Source: an uncultured Pseudomonadota bacterium (GTDB lineage: Bacteria > Pseudomonadota > Gammaproteobacteria > Steroidobacterales > Steroidobacteraceae). From it: a stretch of DNA of 62,683 nucleotides. The notes beneath the pieces were generated by a model. The model saw nothing but the letters and a program-made list of their open reading frames with translations. It did no database searches and was not told the origin of the DNA. This document shows positions 16,864-27,034 of the stretch, piece after piece. The position numbers and the translations under genes are program-made. The stretch is from assembly GCA_903884105.1 (NCBI GenBank), contig CAISDJ010000030.1, positions 1 to 62,683 on the forward strand, in the 5' to 3' direction. Numbering within the stretch: the first letter of the stretch is position 1; each line of letters opens with the position of its first letter.

Positions 16864-19050
16864 CTAGTTGGGATTGCGGCCAGTTCTCGCGATCGACAGG
16901 GCGTCCAGCATCTCACGGACATCCTCCCTGCCGAAGATCGCGGTTGCCGCATGACTGACTTTTCGTTGCCAGTTCGGGTGTTCCAGATACGTTCCCGGTA
17001 CGTTGATCGGCTCGGTCATGCCCGCGAGGTCTTCAATCTGGACAACCGCGAGTTCGGCGTTGGAGAGAGCAAGATACAGGTGAACCGCGCGCATCAACGC
17101 ATGGGAATAGCTTGGCACTGCTTCGTGTGTCTGCCAGTACCATAAGCCCGCTCCGACGAGTGCTGACATCAGGTGCCGCCGGTCCGCGGCGCGCGATTCC
17201 GCCACGAGAGCTCGAACGGTAGCGTCCGGATACAGATTCAGGCGATCCGCAATCTCGATGTCTGCCGCTTCCCACCAGCCGCGGAACGTCGGCAAGTCAT
17301 GGGTCGTGACGGCAGCAAGAGAGCAGTAGTCGTATTCTGCCGGTGACTTGAAGGTTCCGTCGGACGCCTTCTCGAACAGCAGAACCTTGTAGTGCGCGAC
17401 AGCATGCCTCTGCATGGCTTCGCGCACGGCATCAGGCACGGTGCCGAGATCTTCTCCGATGACCAGACAGCGATTGCGGTGGCTTTCAAGACAGAGCAAG
17501 CGCATCAAGTCGGCAAGGGGATAGTGGACATAGGCTCCGTCCGTTGCGACGAATCCACGGGGTACCCACCACAGCCTGAACAGCGCCATCACATGGTCGA
17601 GCCGTAGCGCACCTACGCTGCGCATATTGTGACGAAGCATTGCTATGAAGGGCTCAAATCCCTGCCGGGCCAGCTCGAAGGGACTCTGGGGCGGAATACC
17701 CCAATCCTGTCCTTTGAGCGCGAGAGGATCCGGAGGGGCCCCTATGGCAGCCTCAGTGACGTAGAGGCGTGGATTCGACCACGTTTCAGAGCCGCCCGCA
17801 CTGACCCCAACGGCCACGTCTCCGTAGAGACCCAGTGTCATCCCCTGCTGCCCGGCAAGCGCCTGGGTTGCGGATAATTGCTCGGCAGCCAGCCACTGCA
17901 TGTAGAGGTGGAGTTGCACTTCCGCTTCGTACTCAGCGACAAACTGCACGACTTCCGCGGAACGCGGGTCGCGGTATGCGGCAGGCCAGGTAGGCCAGCC
18001 CCCAGTCGCGACGTTGAGTTGCTTCAGATACAGGTGCAGTGCATCGAACACGGCGTGCAAATGCAGCGCCTCGCCACCTTGAGCCACAAACTGGCGAAAG
18101 GATTGCGCCCGCTCCGAGTCGGTGGTCAGGCAATGCTGCCGGAACTCTTGATGCAGTATCCGCAGCCAGCGAAGCTTGAGCGCGGCTACAGCGACATAGT
18201 CGACATTGGAGGTGGCCCGGATTCGCGTGAGCTCATCGGCACTTTCATTCTGGAGAAACAACTGCAACGGGCGACAGGCTTGCGCTTCGGGAATGCGTGG
18301 CAGGCTGATATAGAGGGGGTTGAGAAACCGGCGACTTGATGGACTGTACGGACTCATGTGCTCCGGTTCGGCTGGAAAAAGCGCGTGCAGCGGATTCAGG
18401 CCGATGAGCCCGCATCCGAGGGGTGCGGCAAGCTCGATGACTTCCATCAGGTCTCCAAAGTCACCGATTCCCCAGTTTCCGGATGACCTCAACGTGTAGA
18501 GCTGCAGGGTGATACCCCACAACCGACGTCGCTTCTGCAGCGCTTCGGGTGAATAGCACTGTGCAGGCGCCACAATCAGACGCACCCACACTTCCTCGCT
18601 GGATCCAAGACGAACGCTCAAGCGGTGATACCCGGTGTCTGGTGCGCGAGTCAGCGGTACATTCCATGTCCATGCCTTGTTGTCTGAAGGCCGACCCTCC
18701 TGGCGTGAAAGTTCGCCGACGCCTGAGGTACCGGACTCGGTCGCTCCGTCTTCGGTCAACAGTGTCCACGCAATCAACGCGTCGCCAACCAGAGATGGAG
18801 CCGTGATTTCCAGGATGACGGGCTGGCCTTGTTGCAGCACCAGAACTCTGGGGAACGAGACCGCAGCATCGCCCGGCGGGTTTGTCGCGCTGGCCTGTTG
18901 ATCCAAGAGGCTATCTGGATCGACACCCATCGCCCGCAGCAATGCGATCCGCGTTGCGGTCGAGAATGCCTTCAGCTCACCGCGATAGTCGTGGTAGGCC
19001 TGTCCGATGCCGTACTGCTGCGCGAGTTGATCGAGCGTTGGTGCCGTCAT
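16864..19050 (-). CDS. malQ: 4-alpha-glucanotransferase (amylomaltase)
   Basis: A 728-residue GH77 enzyme with the long N-terminal extension of the proteobacterial type. GH77 catalytic landmarks: ALRLDHVMAL (nucleophile Asp), VIGEDLGTVP (acid/base Glu) and TTHDLPTF (third Asp). It transfers malto-oligosaccharide units between chains in the cytosol, feeding GlgP with longer chains. Its ATG overlaps the glgX stop as ATGA at 19047-19050, so the two are translationally coupled. Confidence 0.95.
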   Translation of the reverse strand: MTAPTLDQLAQQYGIGQAYHDYRGELKAFSTATRIALLRAMGVDPDSLLDQQASATNPPGDAAVSFPRVLVLQQGQPVILEITAPSLVGDALIAWTLLTEDGATESGTSGVGELSRQEGRPSDNKAWTWNVPLTRAPDTGYHRLSVRLGSSEEVWVRLIVAPAQCYSPEALQKRRRLWGITLQLYTLRSSGNWGIGDFGDLMEVIELAAPLGCGLIGLNPLHALFPAEPEHMSPYSPSSRRFLNPLYISLPRIPEAQACRPLQLFLQNESADELTRIRATSNVDYVAVAALKLRWLRILHQEFRQHCLTTDSERAQSFRQFVAQGGEALHLHAVFDALHLYLKQLNVATGGWPTWPAAYRDPRSAEVVQFVAEYEAEVQLHLYMQWLAAEQLSATQALAGQQGMTLGLYGDVAVGVSAGGSETWSNPRLYVTEAAIGAPPDPLALKGQDWGIPPQSPFELARQGFEPFIAMLRHNMRSVGALRLDHVMALFRLWWVPRGFVATDGAYVHYPLADLMRLLCLESHRNRCLVIGEDLGTVPDAVREAMQRHAVAHYKVLLFEKASDGTFKSPAEYDYCSLAAVTTHDLPTFRGWWEAADIEIADRLNLYPDATVRALVAESRAADRRHLMSALVGAGLWYWQTHEAVPSYSHALMRAVHLYLALSNAELAVVQIEDLAGMTEPINVPGTYLEHPNWQRKVSHAATAIFGREDVREMLDALSIARTGRNPN

Positions 19051-21230
19051 TTCGCCGCCAGGACTGAAAATCCCCTACGCACCGCTGCTGGCACCTCACC
19101 ATCCACAAGGAGCGCGCAGGAATGGGGTGGGAGAACGTGAATTCCGGTGTTCTCGCTGGTGCTTCCGCTGTCGGTCAACTGCCACCGCGCCGTGTTGAAG
19201 ACGAGCTGCCATTGCGTTCCCCCTTTCGGATGCGGCAACGTGAACGCGACAACCGAGGGGCCGCCATTGCAGATGAACAGCACATGGCCGTTGGTGTGAC
19301 CGCGCATGTCGACAAAGGCGTGCCCAATCAGGACACCCATGCCTTGTGCATCGACTTCCTGCCAATCACCATCGCGAATTTCCCTGCCGTCTGGATGCCA
19401 CCAGCTCACGTCCTTATGGTGGCGGTCCGGCTGGCGTGCGCCCTTGAGGAACGCATCCCGCCGCAACCCGGTTGCTTGCCTGCGAATGAACAGCAGCTGG
19501 CGAACGAATGCGATCAGGGGCGCGCGCTGCCTGGCAAGGTCCCAGTCGATCCAGTTGAGCGCGTTGTCCTGGCAGTAAGCATTGTTGTTACCTGACTGCG
19601 TGCGCCCGAACTCATCGCCAGCCAGCAACATGGGCACGCCCTGGGACAGCAGCAAGGTCGCTAGAAAATTTCGCATCCGACGTTCCCGCACATCAATAAT
19701 TGCGGGATCTGTCGTGGTTCCTTCAGCACCACTGTTCCAGCTCAGGTTGTGACGGCTGCCGTCGCGATTGTCTTCCAGGTTGGCAGCATTGTGCTTGTCG
19801 TTGTAGGCAACCAGATCATGCAGTGTGAAGCCATCGTGGCAGGTGACGAAGTTGATGCTGGCGGTCGGTCGGCGGGCATGATGACGGAACAAGTCGCTGG
19901 ACCCGGCAAACCGTTCCGCAAAGGCGCCACGCTTGATGGCGTCGCCTCGCCAGTATGACCGAATGTCGTCGCGGTATTTGTCGTTCCACTCGGACCACTC
20001 AGGCGGAAAGCGCCCTAACTGGTAGCCATCCGCTCCGATGTCCCACGGCTCTGCAATGAGCTTGACGTAGCGCAACGCAGGTTCGGCACGCACTGCCTTG
20101 AAGAACTCGCTCTCAGTCGAGAATCTCTCGGCATCGCGTCCCAGGACGGGCGCCAGGTCGAACCGGAAACCATCCACGTGCATTTCTTCTGCCCAGTACT
20201 TGAGGCAATCGATGATGAGCCTGCGCGTCGCTGCGCGGCCGATCGCGAGTGTGTTGCCGGTGCCAGTGTGATTCTGGTACTTCGCGGAATCCTGGGGTTC
20301 GAGTCGGTAGTAGGTCGCATTGTCGAGGCCCTTGAGGCTCAAGGTGGGCCCCCGCTCGTTGCCTTCAGCGGTATGGTTGAAGACCACGTCGAGGATGACT
20401 TCAAGGCCCGCGGCGTGCAGACCCTTGACCATGTCGCGAAACTCGTTCTGCGGGTCTCTCACGGCATATTCGACTGCAGGCGAGAACCACGCGATCGAGT
20501 TGTATCCCCAGTAGTTGGTGAGCCCCTTGTCTACCAGAAAACGCTCTGGAACAAACGCCTGGATCGGCAGCAGCTCGACGGCAGTAATGCCCAGTCGAGA
20601 GAGGTACGTGGTGACCGCCGGGTGGGCGAGCGCAAGGTAGGTGCCGCGAATATCTTCCGGGACTTCCGGATGCTGTTGCGTGAATCCCTTGACGTGCAAT
20701 TCGTAGACGACAGTATCTCGCCAAGGGGTGGCCGGGGGACGATCCTCTGCCCAGTCGTACTCCGGATCGAGGACGACCGCCTTGTAGTTGAAGGGAGCGC
20801 TGTCTGCAAACTCCGCGTCCAGGTCGTTCGCAGAATCGTTGAACGCGAAGAGGGCTGCGTGCCACTTGAAACGCCCTGCCAGCTTGCGCGCGTACGGGTC
20901 GAGCAGCAGTTTGTCCGGCGTGTAGCGCAATCCGCGGCCCGGCTCCTGGGGGCCCGTTGCCCGAAACCCGTAGATCGTGCCCGGCATGCCACGGGGCAAT
21001 GGCAAAAATCCGTGCCAGACATCTCCCGTTCTTGCAGGCAACATCACGCGAGTCAATTCGCGTTCACCGGCGGCATCGAACAGGCACAGGTCAATGCGAA
21101 TCGCGCTGCTCGAGTGCACGGCGAAATTGACGCCAGCGCCCGTCCAGGTTGCCCCGAGGGGCGACGCGTCGCCCAGCTGAAGGTTGAACTCGGAAAGGCT
21201 GAGGTCAGATGCACCCATGCTAACTGCCAT
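19047..21230 (-). CDS. glgX: Glycogen debranching enzyme GlgX (isoamylase-type)
   Basis: A 727-residue GH13 protein with an N-terminal CBM48-like domain (PLGATWTGAGVNFAVHS) and a TIM barrel holding VFNHTAEG, DGFRFDLAPVLGRD (nucleophile Asp), IAEPWDIG (acid Glu) and FVTCHDGFTL. It cuts alpha-1,6 branches left after phosphorylase action. Start: ATG 21230, chosen because the frame further upstream overlaps glgB; no strong ribosome site is visible. An in-frame ATG at 21218 is also possible. Confidence 0.93.
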   Translation of the reverse strand: MAVSMGASDLSLSEFNLQLGDASPLGATWTGAGVNFAVHSSSAIRIDLCLFDAAGERELTRVMLPARTGDVWHGFLPLPRGMPGTIYGFRATGPQEPGRGLRYTPDKLLLDPYARKLAGRFKWHAALFAFNDSANDLDAEFADSAPFNYKAVVLDPEYDWAEDRPPATPWRDTVVYELHVKGFTQQHPEVPEDIRGTYLALAHPAVTTYLSRLGITAVELLPIQAFVPERFLVDKGLTNYWGYNSIAWFSPAVEYAVRDPQNEFRDMVKGLHAAGLEVILDVVFNHTAEGNERGPTLSLKGLDNATYYRLEPQDSAKYQNHTGTGNTLAIGRAATRRLIIDCLKYWAEEMHVDGFRFDLAPVLGRDAERFSTESEFFKAVRAEPALRYVKLIAEPWDIGADGYQLGRFPPEWSEWNDKYRDDIRSYWRGDAIKRGAFAERFAGSSDLFRHHARRPTASINFVTCHDGFTLHDLVAYNDKHNAANLEDNRDGSRHNLSWNSGAEGTTTDPAIIDVRERRMRNFLATLLLSQGVPMLLAGDEFGRTQSGNNNAYCQDNALNWIDWDLARQRAPLIAFVRQLLFIRRQATGLRRDAFLKGARQPDRHHKDVSWWHPDGREIRDGDWQEVDAQGMGVLIGHAFVDMRGHTNGHVLFICNGGPSVVAFTLPHPKGGTQWQLVFNTARWQLTDSGSTSENTGIHVLPPHSCALLVDGEVPAAVRRGFSVLAAK

Positions 21231-21259
21231 GAGAACTTGGGGCCGTTCTGCGCTCTGGC

Positions 21260-23491
21260 TCAGTCTGCATGGCGCCAGATCGTGATCGCGAGCGGTGGCA
21301 ACCTGACGGTGAGACGACAGGAATAGCCCTGCCATGGGGCCTCGACGGCCTGCAGGCTCACTTCTGGCGCGTAGTTTGACCCGCCGAAGCGGCCATCGTC
21401 GCTATCCAGCACCTTCACATACTCCCCTGCCTCCGGCACTCCGAGCAGGTGGGCATCGCGCGGCACCGGCGTGCAATTGAAGACGCAGATCAAGGGCTTG
21501 CCGCCCGTCCCTGGTCCCGCTTGCCGCAGGAAGGCAAACACGCTCTCCTCCTGGTTGTCGAGTTCGATCCACCGAAACCCTTCCCAGGTTGCGTCGGACG
21601 CATACAGCTGCGGGTGGCGCCGGTACAGATGATTGATGGCCTTGCTCCACTCGTACAGGGCGCGGTGCGCGGGTTGGTCGAGTAGCGCCCAGTCGAGGGA
21701 TTCATGGTCCCGCCATTCGTACCATTGCCCGAATTCGCAGCCCATGAAGAGCAGCTTCTTGCCGGGATGCACTGTCATGTAGCCAAGGAGCAATCGGTAG
21801 TTGGCCCGCTTCTGCCATTCGTCGCCTGGCATCTTGTCCAGGAGCGCCCGCTTGCCGTGAACCACTTCGTCATGTGACAGCGGCAGCAGGTACCGCTCGG
21901 AGAAAGCGTAGACAAGCGAGAAGGTGATCAGGTTATGGTGCAACCGGCGATGCACCGGCTCGAAGGCCCAGTACTTCAACGAATCGTTCATCCAGCCCAT
22001 GTTCCACTTGAGCGTGAAACCCAGGCCGCCGTGATGAACAGGCTGCGTGACACCGGGGAATGCTGTCGATTCTTCGGCAATCATCATGACACCCGGGTGG
22101 TAGTGCCCGATCGTCCAGTTCAGCTGTTTGAGAAACTCGATGGCTTCCAGGTTCTCGCGCCCACCCAGGCGGTTTGGTATCCATTCGCCTGCGTTGCGGC
22201 TGTAGTCGAGATAGAGCATCGACGCCACTGCATCCACGCGCAGTCCGTCGATGTGGTAGTACTCCAGCCAGAACAGCGCATTGGCAACGAGAAAATTGCG
22301 CACTTCATGGCGACCATAGTTGAAGATCTTGGTCCCCCACTCCGTGTGCTCACCCTGACGCGGGTCAGCGTGCTCGTAGACCGCCGTGCCGTCGAACTCC
22401 GCAAGGCCATGAGCGTCCTTGGGAAAATGCGCGGGGACCCAGTCAATGAGTACGCCGATGCCTGCCGCATGGCACCGATCAACGAAGCGCATGAAATCCT
22501 GCGGGGTGCCATGGCGTGCCGTCGGCGCGTAGTACCCGGCGACCTGATAGCCCCAGGAACCGTCAAAGGGATGTTCGGCGACGCCCATCAATTCGATGTG
22601 CGTGTAGCCGAGATCGTTGACGTAGGGAATCAACTGGTCGCCGAGCTCGTCCCAGCCGTGGAAAAGCCTCTCGTCCCAGGGTCGTCGCCACGAACCCGGA
22701 TGAACTTCGTATACCGATACCGGGGCGCTGACCGCATCAAAGTGGCGGCGCGCTTCCATCCAGTTTGCGTCCTGCCATGAGAACCCGTCGAGATCGCTCA
22801 CGATCGAAGCGGTGTCGGGCCTTAGCTGCATCGCGAATCCGTACGGGTCGGCCTTCAGCAGGGTGCGGCCGTCCCTGGCGCGGATTTCGTACTTGTAGAG
22901 TTCACCGGGCGCGACGCCGGGAATGAACAGCTCCCAGATCCCCGAACTCGCGAGCGCGTGGAGCGCATGCTTGCGGCCGTCCCAGGAATTGAACGCGCCG
23001 ACGACGCTGACTCGTTCGGCATTCGGCGCCCAGACCGCAAACCGCGTGCCCGCGAGCCCATCCAGAACAAGGGGATGCGCCCCGAGCTTGCGGTAAATGT
23101 GGTGATGGGTGCCCTCGCCGAACAGGTAGAGATCCTGCTCGGTGAGTTGCGGGGCGAAGTAGTAGGGATCGTGCTTGGTCACGACTGCGCCATTCCCATA
23201 ACGAATCCGCAGCAGGTACGGACGCAAAGGTCGACGCCGGGCGAGTACGCACTCGAACAGGCCACCCGGATCCAGACGTGTCATTGGCCGCGCGGCCGAC
23301 AGTTCTTCGTCTTCCCAATAGACCGCGACGCTGTCAGCGTCAGGCTCCAGAACACGCACGACACACACCGGCGCTTGACCGGGGCGGCCGCTCTCCTCGA
23401 CCAGTTCGTGATAGCCGAGCAGGGACCTCGGCTCACGATGGGTGGCGCCGAGCAACGCTGCAATCTGGACTGAAGTCAGTGAGGATGCCAT
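21260..23491 (-). CDS. glgB: 1,4-alpha-glucan branching enzyme
   Basis: A 743-residue GH13 protein of normal GlgB length. It has two N-terminal beta domains (GTRFAVWAPNAERVSVVGAF marks the CBM48) and a barrel with GLRVDAVASMLYLDYSR (nucleophile Asp), MIAEESTAFPGV (Glu) and LPLSHDEVVHGK. It builds alpha-1,6 branches. Start: ATG 23491; a TTG at 23554 would lengthen it by 21 residues, and neither has a strong ribosome site. It sits between glgP and glgX on the same strand. Confidence 0.95.
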   Translation of the reverse strand: MASSLTSVQIAALLGATHREPRSLLGYHELVEESGRPGQAPVCVVRVLEPDADSVAVYWEDEELSAARPMTRLDPGGLFECVLARRRPLRPYLLRIRYGNGAVVTKHDPYYFAPQLTEQDLYLFGEGTHHHIYRKLGAHPLVLDGLAGTRFAVWAPNAERVSVVGAFNSWDGRKHALHALASSGIWELFIPGVAPGELYKYEIRARDGRTLLKADPYGFAMQLRPDTASIVSDLDGFSWQDANWMEARRHFDAVSAPVSVYEVHPGSWRRPWDERLFHGWDELGDQLIPYVNDLGYTHIELMGVAEHPFDGSWGYQVAGYYAPTARHGTPQDFMRFVDRCHAAGIGVLIDWVPAHFPKDAHGLAEFDGTAVYEHADPRQGEHTEWGTKIFNYGRHEVRNFLVANALFWLEYYHIDGLRVDAVASMLYLDYSRNAGEWIPNRLGGRENLEAIEFLKQLNWTIGHYHPGVMMIAEESTAFPGVTQPVHHGGLGFTLKWNMGWMNDSLKYWAFEPVHRRLHHNLITFSLVYAFSERYLLPLSHDEVVHGKRALLDKMPGDEWQKRANYRLLLGYMTVHPGKKLLFMGCEFGQWYEWRDHESLDWALLDQPAHRALYEWSKAINHLYRRHPQLYASDATWEGFRWIELDNQEESVFAFLRQAGPGTGGKPLICVFNCTPVPRDAHLLGVPEAGEYVKVLDSDDGRFGGSNYAPEVSLQAVEAPWQGYSCRLTVRLPPLAITIWRHAD

Positions 23492-23623
23492 CGGTAAGGA
23501 ACGTGCGGTGGGCAACGACGTGCGGTCGAACCGCATTCGATCCGGAGGACCCAAGAATACAGGGCGTACGGGGCAGGCAGTAGCTTTTGCGCCCCCGCCC
23601 GGCCAGGAGCCCGCTGCCAGCGG

Positions 23624-26104
23624 TTACAGGACCGGCTTGATACCCCAGATGCCGTCGGCGTATTCGCGAATACTGCGGTCGCTTGAGAACGGCCCCATGC
23701 TCAAGGTGTTGATGACTGCCTTGCGGCTCCACGCGTCCTGGTCTACATAGAGGGCATCGACCTCGTCCTGGGCGGCGGCATACGCGGCAAAGTCCTCGAG
23801 CACGAGGAAGTGCTCGTTGTCGCCGAGCAGGCGTGCGGCCAGGGACCTGGCATCGGCAGGATTGCCGCGGGTGAACTCACCGGACGCGATGCGGTCGATC
23901 GCCCGCTTGAGCTCAGGCAATGAGGCAGCAACGCTGGCGGGAGAATGTCCCTGCTGGCGGCGCGCAGCGACCTCTGAGGCCGTCATTCCGAAGATGAAGA
24001 TGTTCTCCGGGCCAACCGCCTCGCGGATCTCGATATTCGCACCGTCCAGCGTGCCGATCGTCAGGGCGCCGTTCAGTGCCAACTTCATGTTCCCGGTACC
24101 AGAGGCTTCCATGCCCGCCGTCGAGATCTGCTGTGACAGGTCTGCAGCCGGCATGATTTCCTGGGCCAGCGATACGTCGTAGTCCGGGAGGAAGCACAGC
24201 TTCAGTTTGCCGCGCACGCGTTCATCGACGTTCAGCACACGGGCGACTCCGTTGATCAGCTTGATGATCGCTTTCGCCACCGCGTAGCCGGGGGCCGCCT
24301 TGCCGGCAATGATGACGGTGCGCGGAACAATGGGCTCGTCAGGGGCAGCAATGATGCGCTGATAGCGCACGATCACGTAGAGGAGGTTCAGCAATTGGCG
24401 CTTGTACTCGTGGATGCGCTTCACCTGCACGTCGAACAGGGACCGCGTATCGACCTCCACACCCGTAAGCTCGAGAATGCGCGCAGCCAGGCGATCTTTG
24501 TTCGCCTGCTTGATGCTGCGGAAGCGCTCGCGGAAACCGGCATCATCGGCCGCCCACTTCAGGCGATCGAGATCCTCGAGATCGTTCTCCCACGCAGAGC
24601 CATTCTTCTCCGTGAGGAGCTCAGCCAACCCGGGATTCGCCTGCTTTAGCCAGCGCCGCACTGCAATGCCGTTGGTTACATTGGTGAAGCGCGTCGGCCA
24701 CATCTCGGCAAAGTCCCGGAAAATGGTTTCTCGCATCAGCTCCGAGTGCAGTTTGGCGACGCCGTTCACGCGGTGACTGCCGACGACGCACAGGTAGGCC
24801 ATGCGCACATGCTTGTGCCCGTTCTCGCCGATCAGCGACATGCGCCTGACACGGTCCGCATCGCCGGGATACAAGGCACTGACTTCATCGAGGAAGTCCT
24901 TGTTGACGCGATAGATGATGCGCATGTGCCGCGGCAAAACGCGCTCAACGAGATCGACAGGCCACGTCTCGAGCGCCTCGGGCAGCAACGTGTGGTTGGT
25001 GTAGCTGCAGACCTTGCGGGTCATGTTCCATGCGGCATCCCACACCAGCCCATGCTCGTCCATCAGCAGGTGCATCAGCTCGATGATGGCCAGGGCTGGA
25101 TGCGTATCGTTGAGCTGTATCGCGGCGCCTTCGTGCAGCTGCTGCAACGTCCGGCCTTCTGCAAGATGCTGCGCGATCAGGTCCTGCAACGATGCGCTGA
25201 CGCAGAAGTACTGCTGTTTGAACCTCAGTTCCTTGCCTTGCGGGGTCGTGTCATCCGGATACAGCACACGGGTGAGGTTCTTGGCATCGATCTGGTCGGC
25301 AACAGCGGCGGCATAGTTGCCGGCATTGAAGTCCTCGATGCGAAACGGGGTGATCGCTCGCCCCGACCACAGGCGCAGGTGATTCACGGTGGGACTCGAA
25401 TTCCCGGGGATCAGGAAATCGTAGGCAACGGCCCAGACATCATTCGTGTCCACCCACTGCCGGCGCTCGATGCCGGCGCCGTCACGGGCTGTCAGGCAGC
25501 GGCCGCCAAAACGGACGCGGTACCGGATACTGCCACGTCCGTTCTCCCAGAAATTCTGGTATCGGAGCCAGGAGCTCGCCAGCTCGCGTTGGCCACCATT
25601 GTCGTCAATGAGCTGGGTGAAGATGCCGTAGTCGTAGCGAATGCCGTAGCCCGTAGCCGCGTATCCCAGCGTCGCCAGCGAATCGAGGAAGCAGGCAGCC
25701 AGACGACCGAGTCCGCCATTGCCAAGGCCGGGATCCTCTTCTTCTGCGGCAACATCCTCGAGCGGGTGACCCATCGCGTTCAGCGTGTCGCGGGTCTCCT
25801 CAAGCAACCTTGCATCAAGCGACGATATCGCATTAATCAGGTTGCGGCCCAGCAGGAACTCCATCGACAGGTAGGACACATGCTTGACGTGGGCTTGGGC
25901 CACGCGACGACGTGTGGCCACCCAGCGCTCCGCCAGTTCGCCACGGATGGCGATGGACAATGCGTCGTACAGGTCACGGCGGGTGGCCGTCGCGAGGTCC
26001 TTGCCGAGTGAGCGTTCCAGCTGGTCGATCAATGCGGCACGAACCGTGCCGGCCTGCAGGCGCACGGTGACCGGGAGAGTGGCTGCGGGAGTCACGTCGG
26101 TCAC
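23624..26104 (-). CDS. glgP: Glycogen/maltodextrin phosphorylase
   Basis: An 826-residue GT35 enzyme, full length, releasing glucose-1-phosphate from alpha-1,4-glucan. Visible landmarks: LGNGGLGRLAACFLDS (glycan site), MEFLLGRN, and the PLP region SGTGNMKLALNGA with its lysine. The start is a GTG at 26104. First in the run glgP-glgB-glgX-malQ, it follows a lipoprotein gene by 57 bases, so read-through from upstream is possible. No glgA, glgC or pgm lies within the window. Confidence 0.96.
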   Translation of the reverse strand: MTDVTPAATLPVTVRLQAGTVRAALIDQLERSLGKDLATATRRDLYDALSIAIRGELAERWVATRRRVAQAHVKHVSYLSMEFLLGRNLINAISSLDARLLEETRDTLNAMGHPLEDVAAEEEDPGLGNGGLGRLAACFLDSLATLGYAATGYGIRYDYGIFTQLIDDNGGQRELASSWLRYQNFWENGRGSIRYRVRFGGRCLTARDGAGIERRQWVDTNDVWAVAYDFLIPGNSSPTVNHLRLWSGRAITPFRIEDFNAGNYAAAVADQIDAKNLTRVLYPDDTTPQGKELRFKQQYFCVSASLQDLIAQHLAEGRTLQQLHEGAAIQLNDTHPALAIIELMHLLMDEHGLVWDAAWNMTRKVCSYTNHTLLPEALETWPVDLVERVLPRHMRIIYRVNKDFLDEVSALYPGDADRVRRMSLIGENGHKHVRMAYLCVVGSHRVNGVAKLHSELMRETIFRDFAEMWPTRFTNVTNGIAVRRWLKQANPGLAELLTEKNGSAWENDLEDLDRLKWAADDAGFRERFRSIKQANKDRLAARILELTGVEVDTRSLFDVQVKRIHEYKRQLLNLLYVIVRYQRIIAAPDEPIVPRTVIIAGKAAPGYAVAKAIIKLINGVARVLNVDERVRGKLKLCFLPDYDVSLAQEIMPAADLSQQISTAGMEASGTGNMKLALNGALTIGTLDGANIEIREAVGPENIFIFGMTASEVAARRQQGHSPASVAASLPELKRAIDRIASGEFTRGNPADARSLAARLLGDNEHFLVLEDFAAYAAAQDEVDALYVDQDAWSRKAVINTLSMGPFSSDRSIREYADGIWGIKPVL

Positions 26105-26161
26105 GAATGGATCAACTCGGCAGGCGGGCGGCAGACAGGGAGCGGGTCAATGCATGTCACT

Positions 26162-26842
26162 CTATTCGACTTCGACGACCCGCTCAGCGACGATGCGCCA
26201 GAAATTGCTCTCCCGGACGAACGTCAGTTCACGACGGATCGTGTTGTTCTCGAAACGCTGCGTGAACGTGGCGATGCTGCGGTCCGGATCCGGTTGCGTC
26301 ATCTTGAGGCCCTGTACGCCTGGCGCGGGAACGGGGCCTGTGGCCACCTGTTCGCGCCGCTGCTCAAGCCAGGCCTCTTTGGCCGTGCCTTCCGGAGCGG
26401 TGAAATTGGGCGAATAGGCCGCCATCATCCGATCCGTGTTGCGTTCGTTCCAGGCCTCAGCCCAGACAGCCACGATTTCCTCAGGCAGGCTGAGCGGTGA
26501 AATGGCGGTTCCGAAGTACGAGGGCGCTTCATCAAGGCACTTCCCTGACGATCCCGCTTTGGTGACCGAGGCGGTGGCAGACGCGCCTGGCTGCGTCTGC
26601 GCGGACGTTTCAGACGGCACGTTGATGCCTCCGGCATGCGCCGGGGCGTCCAAACCGGTCGGTACCTTGAGTGGCGGGACGGCTCGGGCACCGAGGTAGG
26701 GCTGGACGGTCCCGCCGCAAGTAGGCGTGAGTCCGCAACCCGCGAGGCCCAACCCGAGCAATATGGCAGGCACAACCATAAGACGGCGGACGGCGGCTTT
26801 TCCGTCAGCGTGACTCGATAGCGGTAACTTGAAATTGGACAT
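26162..26842 (-). CDS. Predicted lipoprotein with an NTF2/SnoaL-like C-terminal domain
   Basis: A 226-residue protein. A basic N-region and hydrophobic helix end in the lipobox LAGC, giving a lipid anchor. A flexible Ala/Pro/Thr-rich segment follows, then a ~110-residue domain with EEIVAVWAEAWNERNTDRMMAAYSPNF and a final FWRIVAERVVEVE strand. That pattern matches NTF2-like (SnoaL-type) folds, which bind small ligands or serve as scaffolds. Start: ATG 26842, placing a normal signal at the N terminus; the frame continues to 27007 without good signals. The function and any link to the glucan genes are unknown. Confidence 0.72.
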   Translation of the reverse strand: MSNFKLPLSSHADGKAAVRRLMVVPAILLGLGLAGCGLTPTCGGTVQPYLGARAVPPLKVPTGLDAPAHAGGINVPSETSAQTQPGASATASVTKAGSSGKCLDEAPSYFGTAISPLSLPEEIVAVWAEAWNERNTDRMMAAYSPNFTAPEGTAKEAWLEQRREQVATGPVPAPGVQGLKMTQPDPDRSIATFTQRFENNTIRRELTFVRESNFWRIVAERVVEVE

Positions 26843-27034
26843 GAAGAGTTCAGTGCGAGCCGTGGAGAGTGCGTATGACGGGTCCAATGCGCCCCCCAAG
26901 AGCCGAGACGGAAGTCCATGACTGCCAGCCTGAACCCAGGGGACTGCGTGCGCCGGCGAGTTTACCGTACGGGCAGCCCATGCTGTAGACGCTTTGGCCC
27001 AGTGCAAGTTGCCGGCGGGTCGAGGTTTCGCGCC

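Noticed and set aside
20178-21326. A 382-codon open frame on the plus strand opposite glgX
   Set aside because: It overlaps a full-length, motif-complete glgX gene and has no recognisable domain. Such antisense frames are common in GC-rich DNA.
24746-26011. A 421-codon frame opposite glgP
   Set aside because: Shadow of glgP codon usage; no domain and no ribosome site.
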